A DNA stretch of 64,000 bases from an uncultured Flavobacteriaceae bacterium. Its GTDB lineage: Bacteria > Bacteroidota > Bacteroidia > Flavobacteriales > Flavobacteriaceae. Made by a program: the position numbers and the translations under genes. Location: positions 1 through 64,000 of the forward strand of contig CANMSA010000023.1 in assembly GCA_947500385.1 (NCBI GenBank), written 5' to 3'. This document shows positions 18,112 to 27,112 of this stretch, in pieces; position 1 is the stretch's first letter; each line of letters opens with the position of its first letter. The notes beneath the pieces were generated by a model that did not search any database, had not been told where the DNA came from, and worked only from the letters and a program-made list of their open reading frames with translations.

Positions 18112-19269
18112 TTAATTAAAACCTTTCTTATAGGCTTTAAACCACCTTTCAGGAATGATTTGGTCGCATGCGTCCAAGTAGTCCTTTTCAGTGCATGGTA
18201 ATAACGCGGCCGAATTGCTTTTAGTATGTGACGGTAAAATTGAAGGAACCTCTACCCACCATCGTTCACTGAGGTGGCTTTTGTAAAAAACCAGCTGCTC
18301 GGTGTCGGCCGGCACCGTATACTTTGTAAAATCGGAATGGTCAGTGCTTGGAACCTCGACGGTGCGGAAATTCAAACCTTCGATGAAATACCAAATAATC
18401 TGGCTCATCAGTTGGCAAGATTGTACCGAATTCTCCATTTCATACAGGCCAAATACAGTTACTTTTTCACTAATTCCCGCATAACGGGCAATGGCACAGA
18501 TCTCCCTACCCGTAAAACCATTGGGAGAAAAATTATTCGAATGCCCAATTTCACTCGATTTGATCGCCCGCGCATCGAGACTTACCATATGCGCATTTCG
18601 CAAGACCGGCTCTACCAATGTTATATCATTGATGACCGACCCCAACCGATAGGCATCGAAGAACAAACGCTCCATTAAATCAATCTCTTCCTGCGCATTA
18701 AAATAACTTTGAAAACCAATATTCGAAAAATTGAAAAGGTTGTTGGGTTTGTCGGTAATGATTTTGCTCATATAGGAATGAGAGGAAATAAGTTCATCGT
18801 CCATTCCAAAATCAAAGCGACTATCTACCGCTACAATATTAATCATGTCCTGAATACCATCAAAGGCTCGATATACCGGATAAGTAATGTCCTGGGTAGC
18901 GCCGATTACGATCGGAATGATATTTTCCTCCAAAAGACCGGCAACGATTTCCTTGACCAAAAAATAGGTGTCTTCCACAGACTCCCCTTCTTCTATATCG
19001 CCCATATCGATGATGCTGGTGGTCCAGTTTCCGATCATCAGCCGATACAGCTGCATGCGAATTGCCGAGGTATCGAGTTTTTCAAGTTTCTTTTCAAAGG
19101 CGTTTCGCGATTCGCGCACCCCAACAAGGGCAACAGTGGCGTTCGCCAACACCGGCAACCCTTTTCGGGCGGTATGCATGTAGATATTTTTTCCCAGGGC
19201 CTGTGGTGGTAGCAATTCACAATGTGCCAATACTTTGTCTTCTACCGGTACTAAAAAATCGAACGCCAT
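18112..19269 (-). CDS. Arginase/formimidoylglutamase-family protein with degraded metal site
   Basis: A 385-residue cytoplasmic protein with the arginase-deacetylase (ureohydrolase) fold, annotated in related genomes as formimidoylglutamase. The three metal motifs are altered. GGxHS is GATQD (123-127), with the His replaced by Gln126. DxHxD is DSRFD (149-153), with the His replaced by Arg151. SxDxD is SLDAR (230-234), with the second Asp replaced by Arg234. Three of the six Mn ligands are thus missing, so hydrolysis by the normal mechanism is unlikely. The long C-terminal extension with HLSERWWVEVPS is not in classical arginases. It lies 123 bases upstream of gldK and 47 bases downstream of topA on the same strand. 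A structural or regulatory role is possible but unproven. Confidence 0.75.
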   Translation of the reverse strand: MAFDFLVPVEDKVLAHCELLPPQALGKNIYMHTARKGLPVLANATVALVGVRESRNAFEKKLEKLDTSAIRMQLYRLMIGNWTTSIIDMGDIEEGESVEDTYFLVKEIVAGLLEENIIPIVIGATQDITYPVYRAFDGIQDMINIVAVDSRFDFGMDDELISSHSYMSKIITDKPNNLFNFSNIGFQSYFNAQEEIDLMERLFFDAYRLGSVINDITLVEPVLRNAHMVSLDARAIKSSEIGHSNNFSPNGFTGREICAIARYAGISEKVTVFGLYEMENSVQSCQLMSQIIWYFIEGLNFRTVEVPSTDHSDFTKYTVPADTEQLVFYKSHLSERWWVEVPSILPSHTKSNSAALLPCTEKDYLDACDQIIPERWFKAYKKGFN

Positions 19270-19315
19270 GGGTTTGGTAACTGCAGTTTTGGGTTAACTT
19301 GGTATGCTTGTTTAT

Positions 19316-21811
19316 CTATTCCTTTTTTTTGGCCTTGGCCTTGGCCTTTGTCTTCTTTTTAGGGGTTTTCTTTTCGATCCATTCCTTGGCCTCTTCCAAC
19401 GAAATCTTGGTAGCGTCTACCGTCTTCGCAAGTTCTACTTTAATTTTCCCCTTGAGAATATTATGTCTTCCCCATCGCGCCTTTTCTATTCGTATGCCTT
19501 CTTCAGGCCAGTTTTGAACAACCTTGTCGATCTCTTTTTGCTTTTTAATCTCGATCAACTCAACGATATTCTCTTGCGATAGGTTATCAAAATCATATTT
19601 TTTATTGACATTGATGAACATCCCGTCCCATTTGATGAAGGGTCCGAACCGGCCGGTACCTTTAGTGACATCCTTCCCTTCATAGGTGGTGATAGGAGCA
19701 TCGGCTTTTTCCTTTTCCAAAATCAGCTCCGTAGCCCTTTCCATATCTACATCAAAGGCACTTTCCCCTTTGGCCAAGGAAACAAATTTCTTTCCATAGC
19801 GCACATACGGCCCAAAACGCCCTACATTCGCTTCTACCTCTTCTCCCTTATATACGCCTAATTTTCTAGGCAGGGTAAACAGTTCCATCGCCTCCTCATA
19901 GGTAATCGTATTGAGCGATTGATCAGGCAAAAGGCTTGCAAACAATGGTTTTTCCTCTTCCTCTACCGTTCCTATTTGTACCATCGGACCAAATCGGCCC
20001 AAGCGCACCGACACCTGTCGACCCGATTTTGGATCTTTCCCCAATACCCGTTCTCCGCTTGCCCGATCGGCATTCTCTTCAACATCCAGCACATTTGGGT
20101 GAAAGTCTTTGTAAAAATCCTTCATCATTTTTTGCCAGTCTTCCGAACCTTCCGCTATCTCGTCAAAATTCTCTTCTACCTTGGCGGTAAAATTGTAATC
20201 GAGGATATTCGCAAAATTGCTTACCAGAAAGTCGTTGACGATCATCCCGATATCTGTCGGCACCAATTTCCCCTTATCGGAACCTACCATTTCGGTAAGC
20301 TGTTTTTCTTTTAGTTCATTGGCCTCCACCACTAACTGCACATATTTTCTTTCCACCCCTTCCACGGTTCCTTTTTCAGAATATCCCCTATTCTGAATGG
20401 TGGAAATGGTAGGGGCGTAGGTGGAGGGTCTTCCGATACCCAACTCTTCCAACTTCTTTACCAAGGAAGCTTCCGTAAAACGGTAGGGGGGTCGCGAAAA
20501 ACGCTCGGTGGCCGTAATATAGTTGTTGATCAAGGACTCTCCAACTGCCATGGCCGGAAGCATGCCTTCTTGTTCTTCGGATTTATCTTCTTCATCAAGG
20601 CCTTCCATGTATACCTTTAGAAAACCATCGAATTTAATCACCTCGCCATTGGCGGAAAAAAGCTCGTTATGCGTGTTCGTTTTTATTCGTACGTTGGTGC
20701 GCTCTAGCTGCGCATCTGCCATTTGAGAAGCAATGGCCCTTTTCCAAATGAGTTCGTATAATTTTGCTTGGTCCCGTTCCAACGAAGGCGCCTGGTTCAA
20801 GATATTGGTAGGGCGAATCGCCTCATGTGCCTCTTGCGCCCCTTTTGATTTTCCTTTAAAATTACGCACCTTGCTATACTGCTCCCCATAGTTTTTAACA
20901 ATGGCCTCTTTGGCCGCTGCAATGGCCTCGCCAGAAAGGTTGACACTATCGGTTCTCATATAGGTAATAAGACCGGCCTCGTACAATCGCTGCGCTACCT
21001 GCATGGTTCTACCCACCGAAAAATATAATTTTCGAGAAGCTTCTTGTTGTAAGGTAGAGGTTGTAAACGGCGCCGAAGGTGATTTCTTAGCCGGCTTTTT
21101 ATCCAACTCGGCAACGGAGAAATCGGCCCCGATGTTCCGCTTTAAAAATGCTTCCGCCAGTTCCTTGGAAGCAAAACTCTTATTCATTTTTGCAATAAAA
21201 TTACTGCCTTTCGCAGTTTTGAACTCGGCAGAAATCTTAAAAGAAGCCTCTGGGGTAAACGCTTCAATGTCGCGTTCCCTTTCCACGATCAAACGCACTG
21301 CCACCGATTGTACCCTCCCTGCAGAAAGTCCCGGTTTTATCTTTTTCCATAGTACCGGCGAAAGCTCATACCCGACCAACCGATCCAAGACGCGCCTGGC
21401 CTGCTGCGCATTCACCAAGTTGTAGTTGATCTCACGCGGGTTTTCAATGGCTTTTTGAATCGCCGATTTCGTGATCGAGTTAAAAACAATACGCTTTGTT
21501 CTGTCTTGATCTAAGCCAAGGGTCTCTGCCAAATGCCAAGAAATGGCCTCTCCCTCCCGGTCTTCATCACTCGCTAGCCATATGGTGTCTGCCTTCTTGG
21601 CAAGGTCTCTTAATTTCTTTACCAATGCTTTCTTATCATCGTCTACTATATACTTGGGAGCAAAGTCATTTTCCACATCCACCCCCAACTCCTTTGAAGG
21701 AAGGTCGGCGATATGCCCAAAACTAGACTCGACTTTGAAATCTTTTCCTAAAAATTTCTCGATTGTCTTCGCTTTTGCAGGCGACTCTACTATTACTAAA
21801 TTCTTGGCCAT
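19316..21811 (-). CDS. topA: DNA topoisomerase I
   Basis: A type IA topoisomerase that relaxes negative supercoils. I choose the Met at 21811 (831 residues, MAKNLVIVESPAKAKTIE) over the earlier Met at 21832, because the -7 box at 21830-21837 overlaps the latter. The TOPRIM domain holds the catalytic Glu in VESPAKAK and the acidic DEDREGEAISWH motif. The active Tyr lies in AGLITYMRTDS. The C-terminal part carries several Topo_C repeats (LGRFGPMVQIG, VGRFGPYVRYG, TGRFGPFIKW) that lack the zinc-binding Cys, and ends in a Lys-rich tail (KKKTKAKAKAKKK), as usual in Bacteroidota. It is the first gene of a run reaching toward gldK. Confidence 0.96.
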   Translation of the reverse strand: MAKNLVIVESPAKAKTIEKFLGKDFKVESSFGHIADLPSKELGVDVENDFAPKYIVDDDKKALVKKLRDLAKKADTIWLASDEDREGEAISWHLAETLGLDQDRTKRIVFNSITKSAIQKAIENPREINYNLVNAQQARRVLDRLVGYELSPVLWKKIKPGLSAGRVQSVAVRLIVERERDIEAFTPEASFKISAEFKTAKGSNFIAKMNKSFASKELAEAFLKRNIGADFSVAELDKKPAKKSPSAPFTTSTLQQEASRKLYFSVGRTMQVAQRLYEAGLITYMRTDSVNLSGEAIAAAKEAIVKNYGEQYSKVRNFKGKSKGAQEAHEAIRPTNILNQAPSLERDQAKLYELIWKRAIASQMADAQLERTNVRIKTNTHNELFSANGEVIKFDGFLKVYMEGLDEEDKSEEQEGMLPAMAVGESLINNYITATERFSRPPYRFTEASLVKKLEELGIGRPSTYAPTISTIQNRGYSEKGTVEGVERKYVQLVVEANELKEKQLTEMVGSDKGKLVPTDIGMIVNDFLVSNFANILDYNFTAKVEENFDEIAEGSEDWQKMMKDFYKDFHPNVLDVEENADRASGERVLGKDPKSGRQVSVRLGRFGPMVQIGTVEEEEKPLFASLLPDQSLNTITYEEAMELFTLPRKLGVYKGEEVEANVGRFGPYVRYGKKFVSLAKGESAFDVDMERATELILEKEKADAPITTYEGKDVTKGTGRFGPFIKWDGMFINVNKKYDFDNLSQENIVELIEIKKQKEIDKVVQNWPEEGIRIEKARWGRHNILKGKIKVELAKTVDATKISLEEAKEWIEKKTPKKKTKAKAKAKKKE

Positions 21812-21829
21812 GTAGTCGTTTTTGAAGGA

Positions 21830-21857
21830 CAAAAGTAGTTGAATTTTTTAATTTCAA
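21830..21857 (-). promoter_or_regulatory. Bacteroidota-type promoter of topA
   Basis: On the minus strand TTG (complement of 21855-21857), 17 bases, then TACTTTTG (complement of 21830-21837). This fits the TTG-N17-23-TAnnTTTG pattern. The start codon at 21811 lies about 18 bases past the -7 box, giving a short leader. Confidence 0.55.
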
Positions 21858-21880
21858 CTTATACCTTATATATATGTATT

Positions 21881-21909
21881 AAAAAACACCCCAGAATTAT
21901 GAGGTGTTT
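21881..21909 (-). terminator. Intrinsic terminator of the two-lipoprotein unit
   Basis: Arms AAACACC (21884-21890) and GGTGTTT (21903-21909) around a 12-base loop. On the minus strand it ends in T (A run 21881-21886 on the plus strand), 42 bases after the stop of the 21951-22316 gene. Confidence 0.7.
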
Positions 21910-21950
21910 AATCGTTTTCTAAGCGTGTGAAAAGGGCCTAAACGCGATGC

Positions 21951-22316
21951 TTATAATTTCACCAAGGTGAAAGCGGGACCATCTACCTCGGGCATATCGG
22001 ATACCAATAATGAATCCCCGTCTATACGATAGTCGTACGCTGTAGTACCAATAATGAATTTGTCTTCGGCAACCGTTATATCATAGGTGCCCGATTCCAT
22101 CACACAACCCAGTATGTTTTTTGCGGTCTTCTCGATGATGAGTGTTTTGGCATTCGCGTCGATCGTCCATACGTTTTCACCTTGCCCAAACTGTCCGCCT
22201 CCTAACAAGCCACAGGAGTAGGAAATCATACTCCACCGACCATCGATCAATAGGGTTTGGGAATCGTCATCGTTACAAGCGACCAATAGCATAAATAACC
22301 ACACATACCTTTTCAT
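21951..22316 (-). CDS. Small lipocalin-like lipoprotein, unassigned
   Basis: A 121-residue lipoprotein. The short signal peptide ends in LLVAC, with the acylated Cys at about 14, followed by an acidic NDDDSQ spacer. The mature part has alternating strands beginning GRWSMISYSCG and ending FTLVKL, with lipocalin-like turns (GTYDITVAEDKFIIG, DGDSLLVSD). Many Bacteroidota lipoproteins of about this size look alike and their ligands are unknown. It starts 11 bases after the LVIVD-repeat lipoprotein and shares its terminator, so the two are probably one unit. Confidence 0.7.
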   Translation of the reverse strand: MKRYVWLFMLLVACNDDDSQTLLIDGRWSMISYSCGLLGGGQFGQGENVWTIDANAKTLIIEKTAKNILGCVMESGTYDITVAEDKFIIGTTAYDYRIDGDSLLVSDMPEVDGPAFTLVKL

Positions 22317-22327
22317 ACGTTACAAGT

Positions 22328-23578
22328 TTATAGTTCAAACCTACTGAGTAGTTCTATTCCGTTCTCGCCATATTCATATTGATACAATATCTTGTCCCCA
22401 ATCATCAAAAGTGAATTTTGAAGTGGAATCACATCATAGGTATTGATATCCTTGAAATGGTTCAACTGTTCCAATGCCAATACATTGGTTTTATCATATA
22501 CCTTAAGCCCATCGGAACCATCACAAATAAATAGTTTTTCATCTTTAAAGCCCAACCCGTAAGGTTCCACCATGGGGTAGAACTTCGCCAACCCGGGGTT
22601 GGCAAGATCTGAGATATCGACTACATAAAGCCCACTCTCGGTACCCCCACACGCATTGCCCCCACGAAGTGTTACGAACGCATATTCCCCATCTACGACC
22701 ACTGGATCGCAAGCCGTACCATGTCTAAATTCGGAGACAAAAACAGGTTTCGCGGGTGACGAGATATCATAGATGTACATTCCCCGCTGTCCTCCAATGA
22801 ACAACATGTCTCCTTGATTAAAAATCGTTTCTATATCCCACGCCACTTGTACGTCTTCTAAGGAAACAGGACTTTCCAAATCACTGATGTCGAAAATATT
22901 GAGGTCGCTATAATCTACCACATATAGGTAATCGGCCACTATTTTAAATCGGGCCAGAGAACCTCCCTGTCCGCCGCTTGGTGCTTCGGGCGCAGCATTG
23001 TCAAGGGCATAATCATAATAGACCGATGGCTCCGCTACCTTACGCCTTTCGGTGGTCACGTTCCAACCAATGATTACCTCACTGGTATAATCGAAATCCT
23101 CATATTCGTAGATGTCGGCTTCGGGCCATTCCAAACCCTCCACCGGGATAAAATAGTCATCATTGATTGCATTTTCCAAACGATTCACAAGCTTTATTTC
23201 ATTGATGTTGGAAACATCAAATACTACCAGATCACCATAACTATCGGCGAAAAGGCGATCGTTCTTTACCGAGATATCGGCATTGCCCTCTAATTTGATA
23301 AAAGCAATGTTCTGGGGAGCAGTCGGATTTGAATTGTCTATTACATGCACCCCTTTCCCCACATCCCCTACAAAGATGTAATTCTGATAGGCGTAAATTT
23401 TTCCCGAATTTTCAATCGGAATCGGATCGGTCACCGCAACGGCATTGGCCTTAAATTCAGTTGAACTCATTACCAAGGGCGTCGCCACTAGGAAATCTGC
23501 ATATTCGGAATCTGTAGTATCGCATGAAAAAAATACGAGACAGCACGCGAATAGCAGTAATACTACTTTCTTTTGCAT
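22328..23578 (-). CDS. LVIVD-repeat beta-propeller lipoprotein
   Basis: The frame is open from 23605; the Met at 23578 gives a cleaner signal peptide (MQKKVVLLLFACCLVFFSC, lipobox Cys at residue 19). The mature 400 residues consist of LVIVD repeats, each a blade-like unit of about 40-45 residues with patterns such as GVHVIDNSNPTAPQNIAFI, LNIFDISDLESPVSLEDV and LYVVDISDLANPGLAKF. These should form a seven-bladed beta-propeller anchored in the outer membrane. Function is unknown. It is upstream of a small lipoprotein gene in the same direction (11 bases) and diverges from miaB. Confidence 0.85.
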   Translation of the reverse strand: MQKKVVLLLFACCLVFFSCDTTDSEYADFLVATPLVMSSTEFKANAVAVTDPIPIENSGKIYAYQNYIFVGDVGKGVHVIDNSNPTAPQNIAFIKLEGNADISVKNDRLFADSYGDLVVFDVSNINEIKLVNRLENAINDDYFIPVEGLEWPEADIYEYEDFDYTSEVIIGWNVTTERRKVAEPSVYYDYALDNAAPEAPSGGQGGSLARFKIVADYLYVVDYSDLNIFDISDLESPVSLEDVQVAWDIETIFNQGDMLFIGGQRGMYIYDISSPAKPVFVSEFRHGTACDPVVVDGEYAFVTLRGGNACGGTESGLYVVDISDLANPGLAKFYPMVEPYGLGFKDEKLFICDGSDGLKVYDKTNVLALEQLNHFKDINTYDVIPLQNSLLMIGDKILYQYEYGENGIELLSRFEL

Positions 23579-23665
23579 CGCTTTCTTATTTATTGGGTTG
23601 TACAATATAGATGTACATTATTGAAAACAGTTGCGCCCCTTTTTACATAATTTTAGTACTGTCAA

Positions 23666-23698
23666 TTTGTCACTACATCGTATTTAGTACTATCTTTG
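23666..23698 (+). promoter_or_regulatory. Bacteroidota-type promoter of the miaB unit
   Basis: TTTG at 23666-23669, 21 bases, then TATCTTTG at 23691-23698, which matches the -33 and -7 consensus of Bacteroidota well. The miaB start follows 36 bases after the box. Confidence 0.65.
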
Positions 23699-23734
23699 CC
23701 TTCCTGTTTATAGTATTTAGGTAGCACACAAAAA

Positions 23735-25183
23735 ATGGAAAAAATCATCGATGAATCGGTTCAAGGTACGCCATTGTCGTTACAAACTAGTGAAGAGAAC
23801 AACCGTAAGCTCTATATCGAGAGTTATGGCTGTCAGATGAATTTCTCTGATAGTGAGATCGTCGCTTCCATTTTAGGAAAGGCCGGTTTTAATACTACCG
23901 ATAAACTTGAGGAGGCCGATTTGGTGTTGGTGAATACCTGTTCAATTCGTGAAAAGGCAGAACTCACCATTCGCAAGCGTCTTGAAAAATTCAATACGAT
24001 CAAAAGACATAGACCCGAAATGAAGGTCGGGGTACTTGGCTGCATGGCCGAGCGGTTAAAAAGTAAATTGCTCGATGAGGAGAAAATAGTAGATATGGTC
24101 GTGGGGCCAGATGCCTATAAAGACCTTCCCAACCTGGTACAAGAAATTGATGAAGGGCGCAACGCGGTAAACGTGATACTTTCAAAAGAGGAAACCTATG
24201 GCGATATAGCTCCTGTTCGGCTTAATACGAATGGAGTAACCGCTTTCGTATCAATTACCCGCGGGTGCGATAATATGTGTACTTTCTGTGTGGTACCTTT
24301 TACAAGAGGACGCGAACGTAGCAGGGAGCCCCAATCGATCATCGATGAAGTGAACGATCTTTGGGAAAAGGGCTTTCGGGAAATTACCCTTTTGGGTCAA
24401 AATGTAGACAGCTACCTATGGTATGGCGGCGGACTCAAAAAAGATTTTGAAAAAGCCACCGAAATGCAAAAGGCCACTGCGGTCAATTTCGCAAAGCTAT
24501 TGGAAATGACGGCGCAGGCACAGCCCAAAATGCGGATTCGGTTTTCAACTTCCAATCCGCAAGACATGACGATCGACGCCATTCATGTGATGGCAAAATA
24601 TGAGAACATCTGCAACTATATACATTTGCCTGTGCAAAGTGGCAGCAATCGTATTTTAAAGGCCATGAACCGTTTGCACACCCGTGAGGAGTATTTTAAA
24701 TTGATCGATACTATTTTAGAGATCATTCCCGATTGTGCCATTTCGCAAGATATGATTACCGGTTTCCCCACAGAAACCGAGGAAGACCATCAAGATACAC
24801 TTTCATTAATGGAGTACGTGAAATACGATTATGGTTTTATGTTCGCCTATTCCGAACGTCCCGGAACCATGGCCGCACGAAAATTGGAAGATGATGTGCC
24901 GGAAGCCACCAAAAAAAGAAGGCTTTCCGAAATCATTGCCTTGCAACGACAGCATTGTCAATTGCGCACGGAGCAGCACTTGGGAAAAATACAGGAGGTG
25001 CTTATCGAGGGAACTTCTAAAAAATCGCAAGACCATTGGATGGGCCGAAACTCACAAAACACGGTTGCCGTTTTTCCAAAGGAACACTATAAAGTAGGTG
25101 ATTTTGTAAACGTACAAATGAACAGCTGTACTTCGGCCACCCTGATCGGGGAGGCCGTTGGATATTCGGAAAATAACCAGTAG
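23735..25183 (+). CDS. miaB: tRNA-2-methylthio-N6-dimethylallyladenosine synthase MiaB
   Basis: A 482-residue radical-SAM methylthiotransferase that adds the 2-methylthio group to i6A37 of tRNAs reading UNN codons. The N-terminal UPF0004 domain supplies three Cys for one iron-sulfur cluster ([27 protein letters not shown]). The radical SAM CxxxCxxC is in [25 protein letters not shown]-terminal TRAM domain covers about 405-475. The start at 23735 gives a short N-terminal extension before the conserved KLYIESYGC. It is the first gene of a series including the sigma-54 activator and lptE. Length and motifs are normal. Confidence 0.95.
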   Translation: MEKIIDESVQGTPLSLQTSEENNRKLYIESYGCQMNFSDSEIVASILGKAGFNTTDKLEEADLVLVNTCSIREKAELTIRKRLEKFNTIKRHRPEMKVGVLGCMAERLKSKLLDEEKIVDMVVGPDAYKDLPNLVQEIDEGRNAVNVILSKEETYGDIAPVRLNTNGVTAFVSITRGCDNMCTFCVVPFTRGRERSREPQSIIDEVNDLWEKGFREITLLGQNVDSYLWYGGGLKKDFEKATEMQKATAVNFAKLLEMTAQAQPKMRIRFSTSNPQDMTIDAIHVMAKYENICNYIHLPVQSGSNRILKAMNRLHTREEYFKLIDTILEIIPDCAISQDMITGFPTETEEDHQDTLSLMEYVKYDYGFMFAYSERPGTMAARKLEDDVPEATKKRRLSEIIALQRQHCQLRTEQHLGKIQEVLIEGTSKKSQDHWMGRNSQNTVAVFPKEHYKVGDFVNVQMNSCTSATLIGEAVGYSENNQ

Positions 25184-25250
25184 CACCTATTCATTAGATG
25201 TATCTGGTTCATCGCAATGATCAGCGTTTTCCGGCAAAGACAGAAAACAA

Positions 25251-26519
25251 ATGGAAAGTATTCAATCAATAAAACAGCGATTTGAGATTATCGGAAACGA
25301 TGTAAAACTCAATCGCGCCCTTGAAAAATCAATTCAAGTGGCTCCCACGGATATTTCGGTATTGGTTACCGGAGAATCCGGGGTGGGTAAAGAGTCTATT
25401 CCCAAAATCATTCACTCGCTTTCGCATCGCAAACACGCAAAATATATTGCAGTGAACTGTGGCGCCATTCCAGAAGGCACGATCGACAGTGAACTTTTTG
25501 GTCATGAAAAAGGAGCTTTTACCGGAGCCACCCAAACCCGTAAAGGGTATTTTGAAGTGGCCGATGGCGGTACCATATTCCTCGATGAGGTCGGCGAATT
25601 GCCCCTAACCACCCAAGTACGTTTACTAAGGGTTTTGGAGAATGGGGAATTTCTAAAAGTGGGATCTTCGCAAACACAAAAAACCGATGTTCGCATTGTA
25701 GCTGCCACGAACGTTCATATGTTCGAAGCCATTAAAAAAGAAAAATTTCGAGAAGATCTTTACTATCGGTTGAGCACGGTGGAAATCAACATTCCCCCCT
25801 TACGGGACAGAAAAGATGATATTCACTTGCTCTTCCGAAAATTTGCCTCCGACTTTGGACAGAAATACAAAATGCCCACGATTCGGTTGGATGAGACCGC
25901 CATTCAATTATTATTGCGTTACCGGTGGCCCGGAAACATTCGCCAACTGCGCAATATTGCCGAGCAGGTCTCGGTTCTTGAGGGGCAACGAAATATTACG
26001 GCCCCTGTCCTCAATAGTTACCTTCCCGCTCCCGGTGACACGAACTTACCGGCCGTGGTCGGTAGTCAAAAAAGCGATGCCGATTTTGGCACCGAGCGCG
26101 AAATACTCTATAAGGTATTGTTCGATATGAAAGGGGACTTGAACGACCTTAAGAAACTGACATTGGAGTTGTTGAAAAACAACGATACCGAAAAGGTACA
26201 GGAAGAAAACGAAACCCTCATTCAAAAAATATATGGAAACAACGGCGAATCGCGCCCTTCGGAGAAGGAAGAACAAATGGAGGTACTGCACCTCCCGGAA
26301 CCCAATATAGAACCCCCTGTTTACACCCCGACCGTGGAGGACAAGTATCACTTCGCAGAAGAAATTGAAGAAGAGGAAACCTTATCTTTACAACAGAAAG
26401 AAGTAGAACTTATAAAGAAATCGCTCGACCGCAATCGGGGAAAACGAAAGGCCGCCGCCGCCGAATTGGGTATTTCCGAACGCACGCTCTATCGCAAAAT
26501 AAAACAATACGACTTGTAA
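25251..26519 (+). CDS. Sigma-54-dependent transcriptional activator without sensor domain
   Basis: A 422-residue enhancer-binding protein. There is no receiver, GAF or PAS domain: the AAA+ domain starts near residue 12. Walker A is GESGVGKE (41-48), the sigma-54 contact loop GAFTGA is at 88-93, Walker B is GGTIFLDEV (106-114), and the REDLYYRL arginine-finger region is intact. A less conserved acidic linker (about 270-380) leads to a Fis-type helix-turn-helix at the C-terminus (KRKAAAAELGISERTLYRKIKQ). Lack of a sensor suggests control by a partner or by level, as for PspF. It is 67 bases after miaB and 4 before lptE. A matching sigma-54 promoter lies upstream of groES. Confidence 0.92.
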   Translation: MESIQSIKQRFEIIGNDVKLNRALEKSIQVAPTDISVLVTGESGVGKESIPKIIHSLSHRKHAKYIAVNCGAIPEGTIDSELFGHEKGAFTGATQTRKGYFEVADGGTIFLDEVGELPLTTQVRLLRVLENGEFLKVGSSQTQKTDVRIVAATNVHMFEAIKKEKFREDLYYRLSTVEINIPPLRDRKDDIHLLFRKFASDFGQKYKMPTIRLDETAIQLLLRYRWPGNIRQLRNIAEQVSVLEGQRNITAPVLNSYLPAPGDTNLPAVVGSQKSDADFGTEREILYKVLFDMKGDLNDLKKLTLELLKNNDTEKVQEENETLIQKIYGNNGESRPSEKEEQMEVLHLPEPNIEPPVYTPTVEDKYHFAEEIEEEETLSLQQKEVELIKKSLDRNRGKRKAAAAELGISERTLYRKIKQYDL

Positions 26520-26523
26520 ATAC

Positions 26524-27051
26524 ATGAACCATACACCAATAGTACGCACTACCTTTTTATTCCTTCTACTTGTTATAAGCTTGAATGGTTGTGGCGTGTA
26601 CAACTTCACCGGTGGAAATGCCGGTACCGCCGAAACGTTTCGGGTAGAATATTTTCAAAACTACGCTACTCAGAGCCCTGGCTCTACCTTTGAACCTGGC
26701 GTGGACAGGGACTTGACCCAGGCATTACAAAACCGGATCCAAGACCAGTCGAACCTGCAATTGGTAAACAATGGGGGAGATCTGGTGTATGAGGGTGAAA
26801 TCGTGGAGTATCGCATATCGCCCATGAGTGCCACCGCGCAATCTACGGCTGCACAAAATCGGCTTACCGTAGCCGTGAAAGTACGGTTTTATAACAATAC
26901 CAAGGAAGATTCCGATTTTGATCAACGGTTTTCCTTTTTCTTTGATTACGACGCGGGACAACAACTTTCTTCTGTAAAAAGCCAAGCGCACGAGATTATT
27001 TTTGAGCGTATTACCCAAGATATTTTCAACGCTTCGCTGGCAGATTGGTAG
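26524..27051 (+). CDS. lptE: LptE-family LPS assembly lipoprotein
   Basis: A 175-residue lipoprotein with a signal peptide and lipobox SLNGC (Cys about 24). The mature part fits Bacteroidota LptE (LptE/RlpB-like): GVYNFTGGNAGTAETFRVEYFQNYA, the LQNRIQDQSNLQLV segment, and VRFYNNTKEDSDFDQRFSFFFDY, ending in a helix. LptE partners LptD in the outer membrane to insert LPS. It follows the sigma-54 activator by 4 bases, so the two are translated from one message. No lptD gene is in the window. Confidence 0.85.
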   Translation: MNHTPIVRTTFLFLLLVISLNGCGVYNFTGGNAGTAETFRVEYFQNYATQSPGSTFEPGVDRDLTQALQNRIQDQSNLQLVNNGGDLVYEGEIVEYRISPMSATAQSTAAQNRLTVAVKVRFYNNTKEDSDFDQRFSFFFDYDAGQQLSSVKSQAHEIIFERITQDIFNASLADW

Positions 27052-27112
27052 GGGTGCGCAGGTTGTATTTACGCATAGTGGCCATCGACCTTTTTTTGAA
27101 TCAGTATAACGA

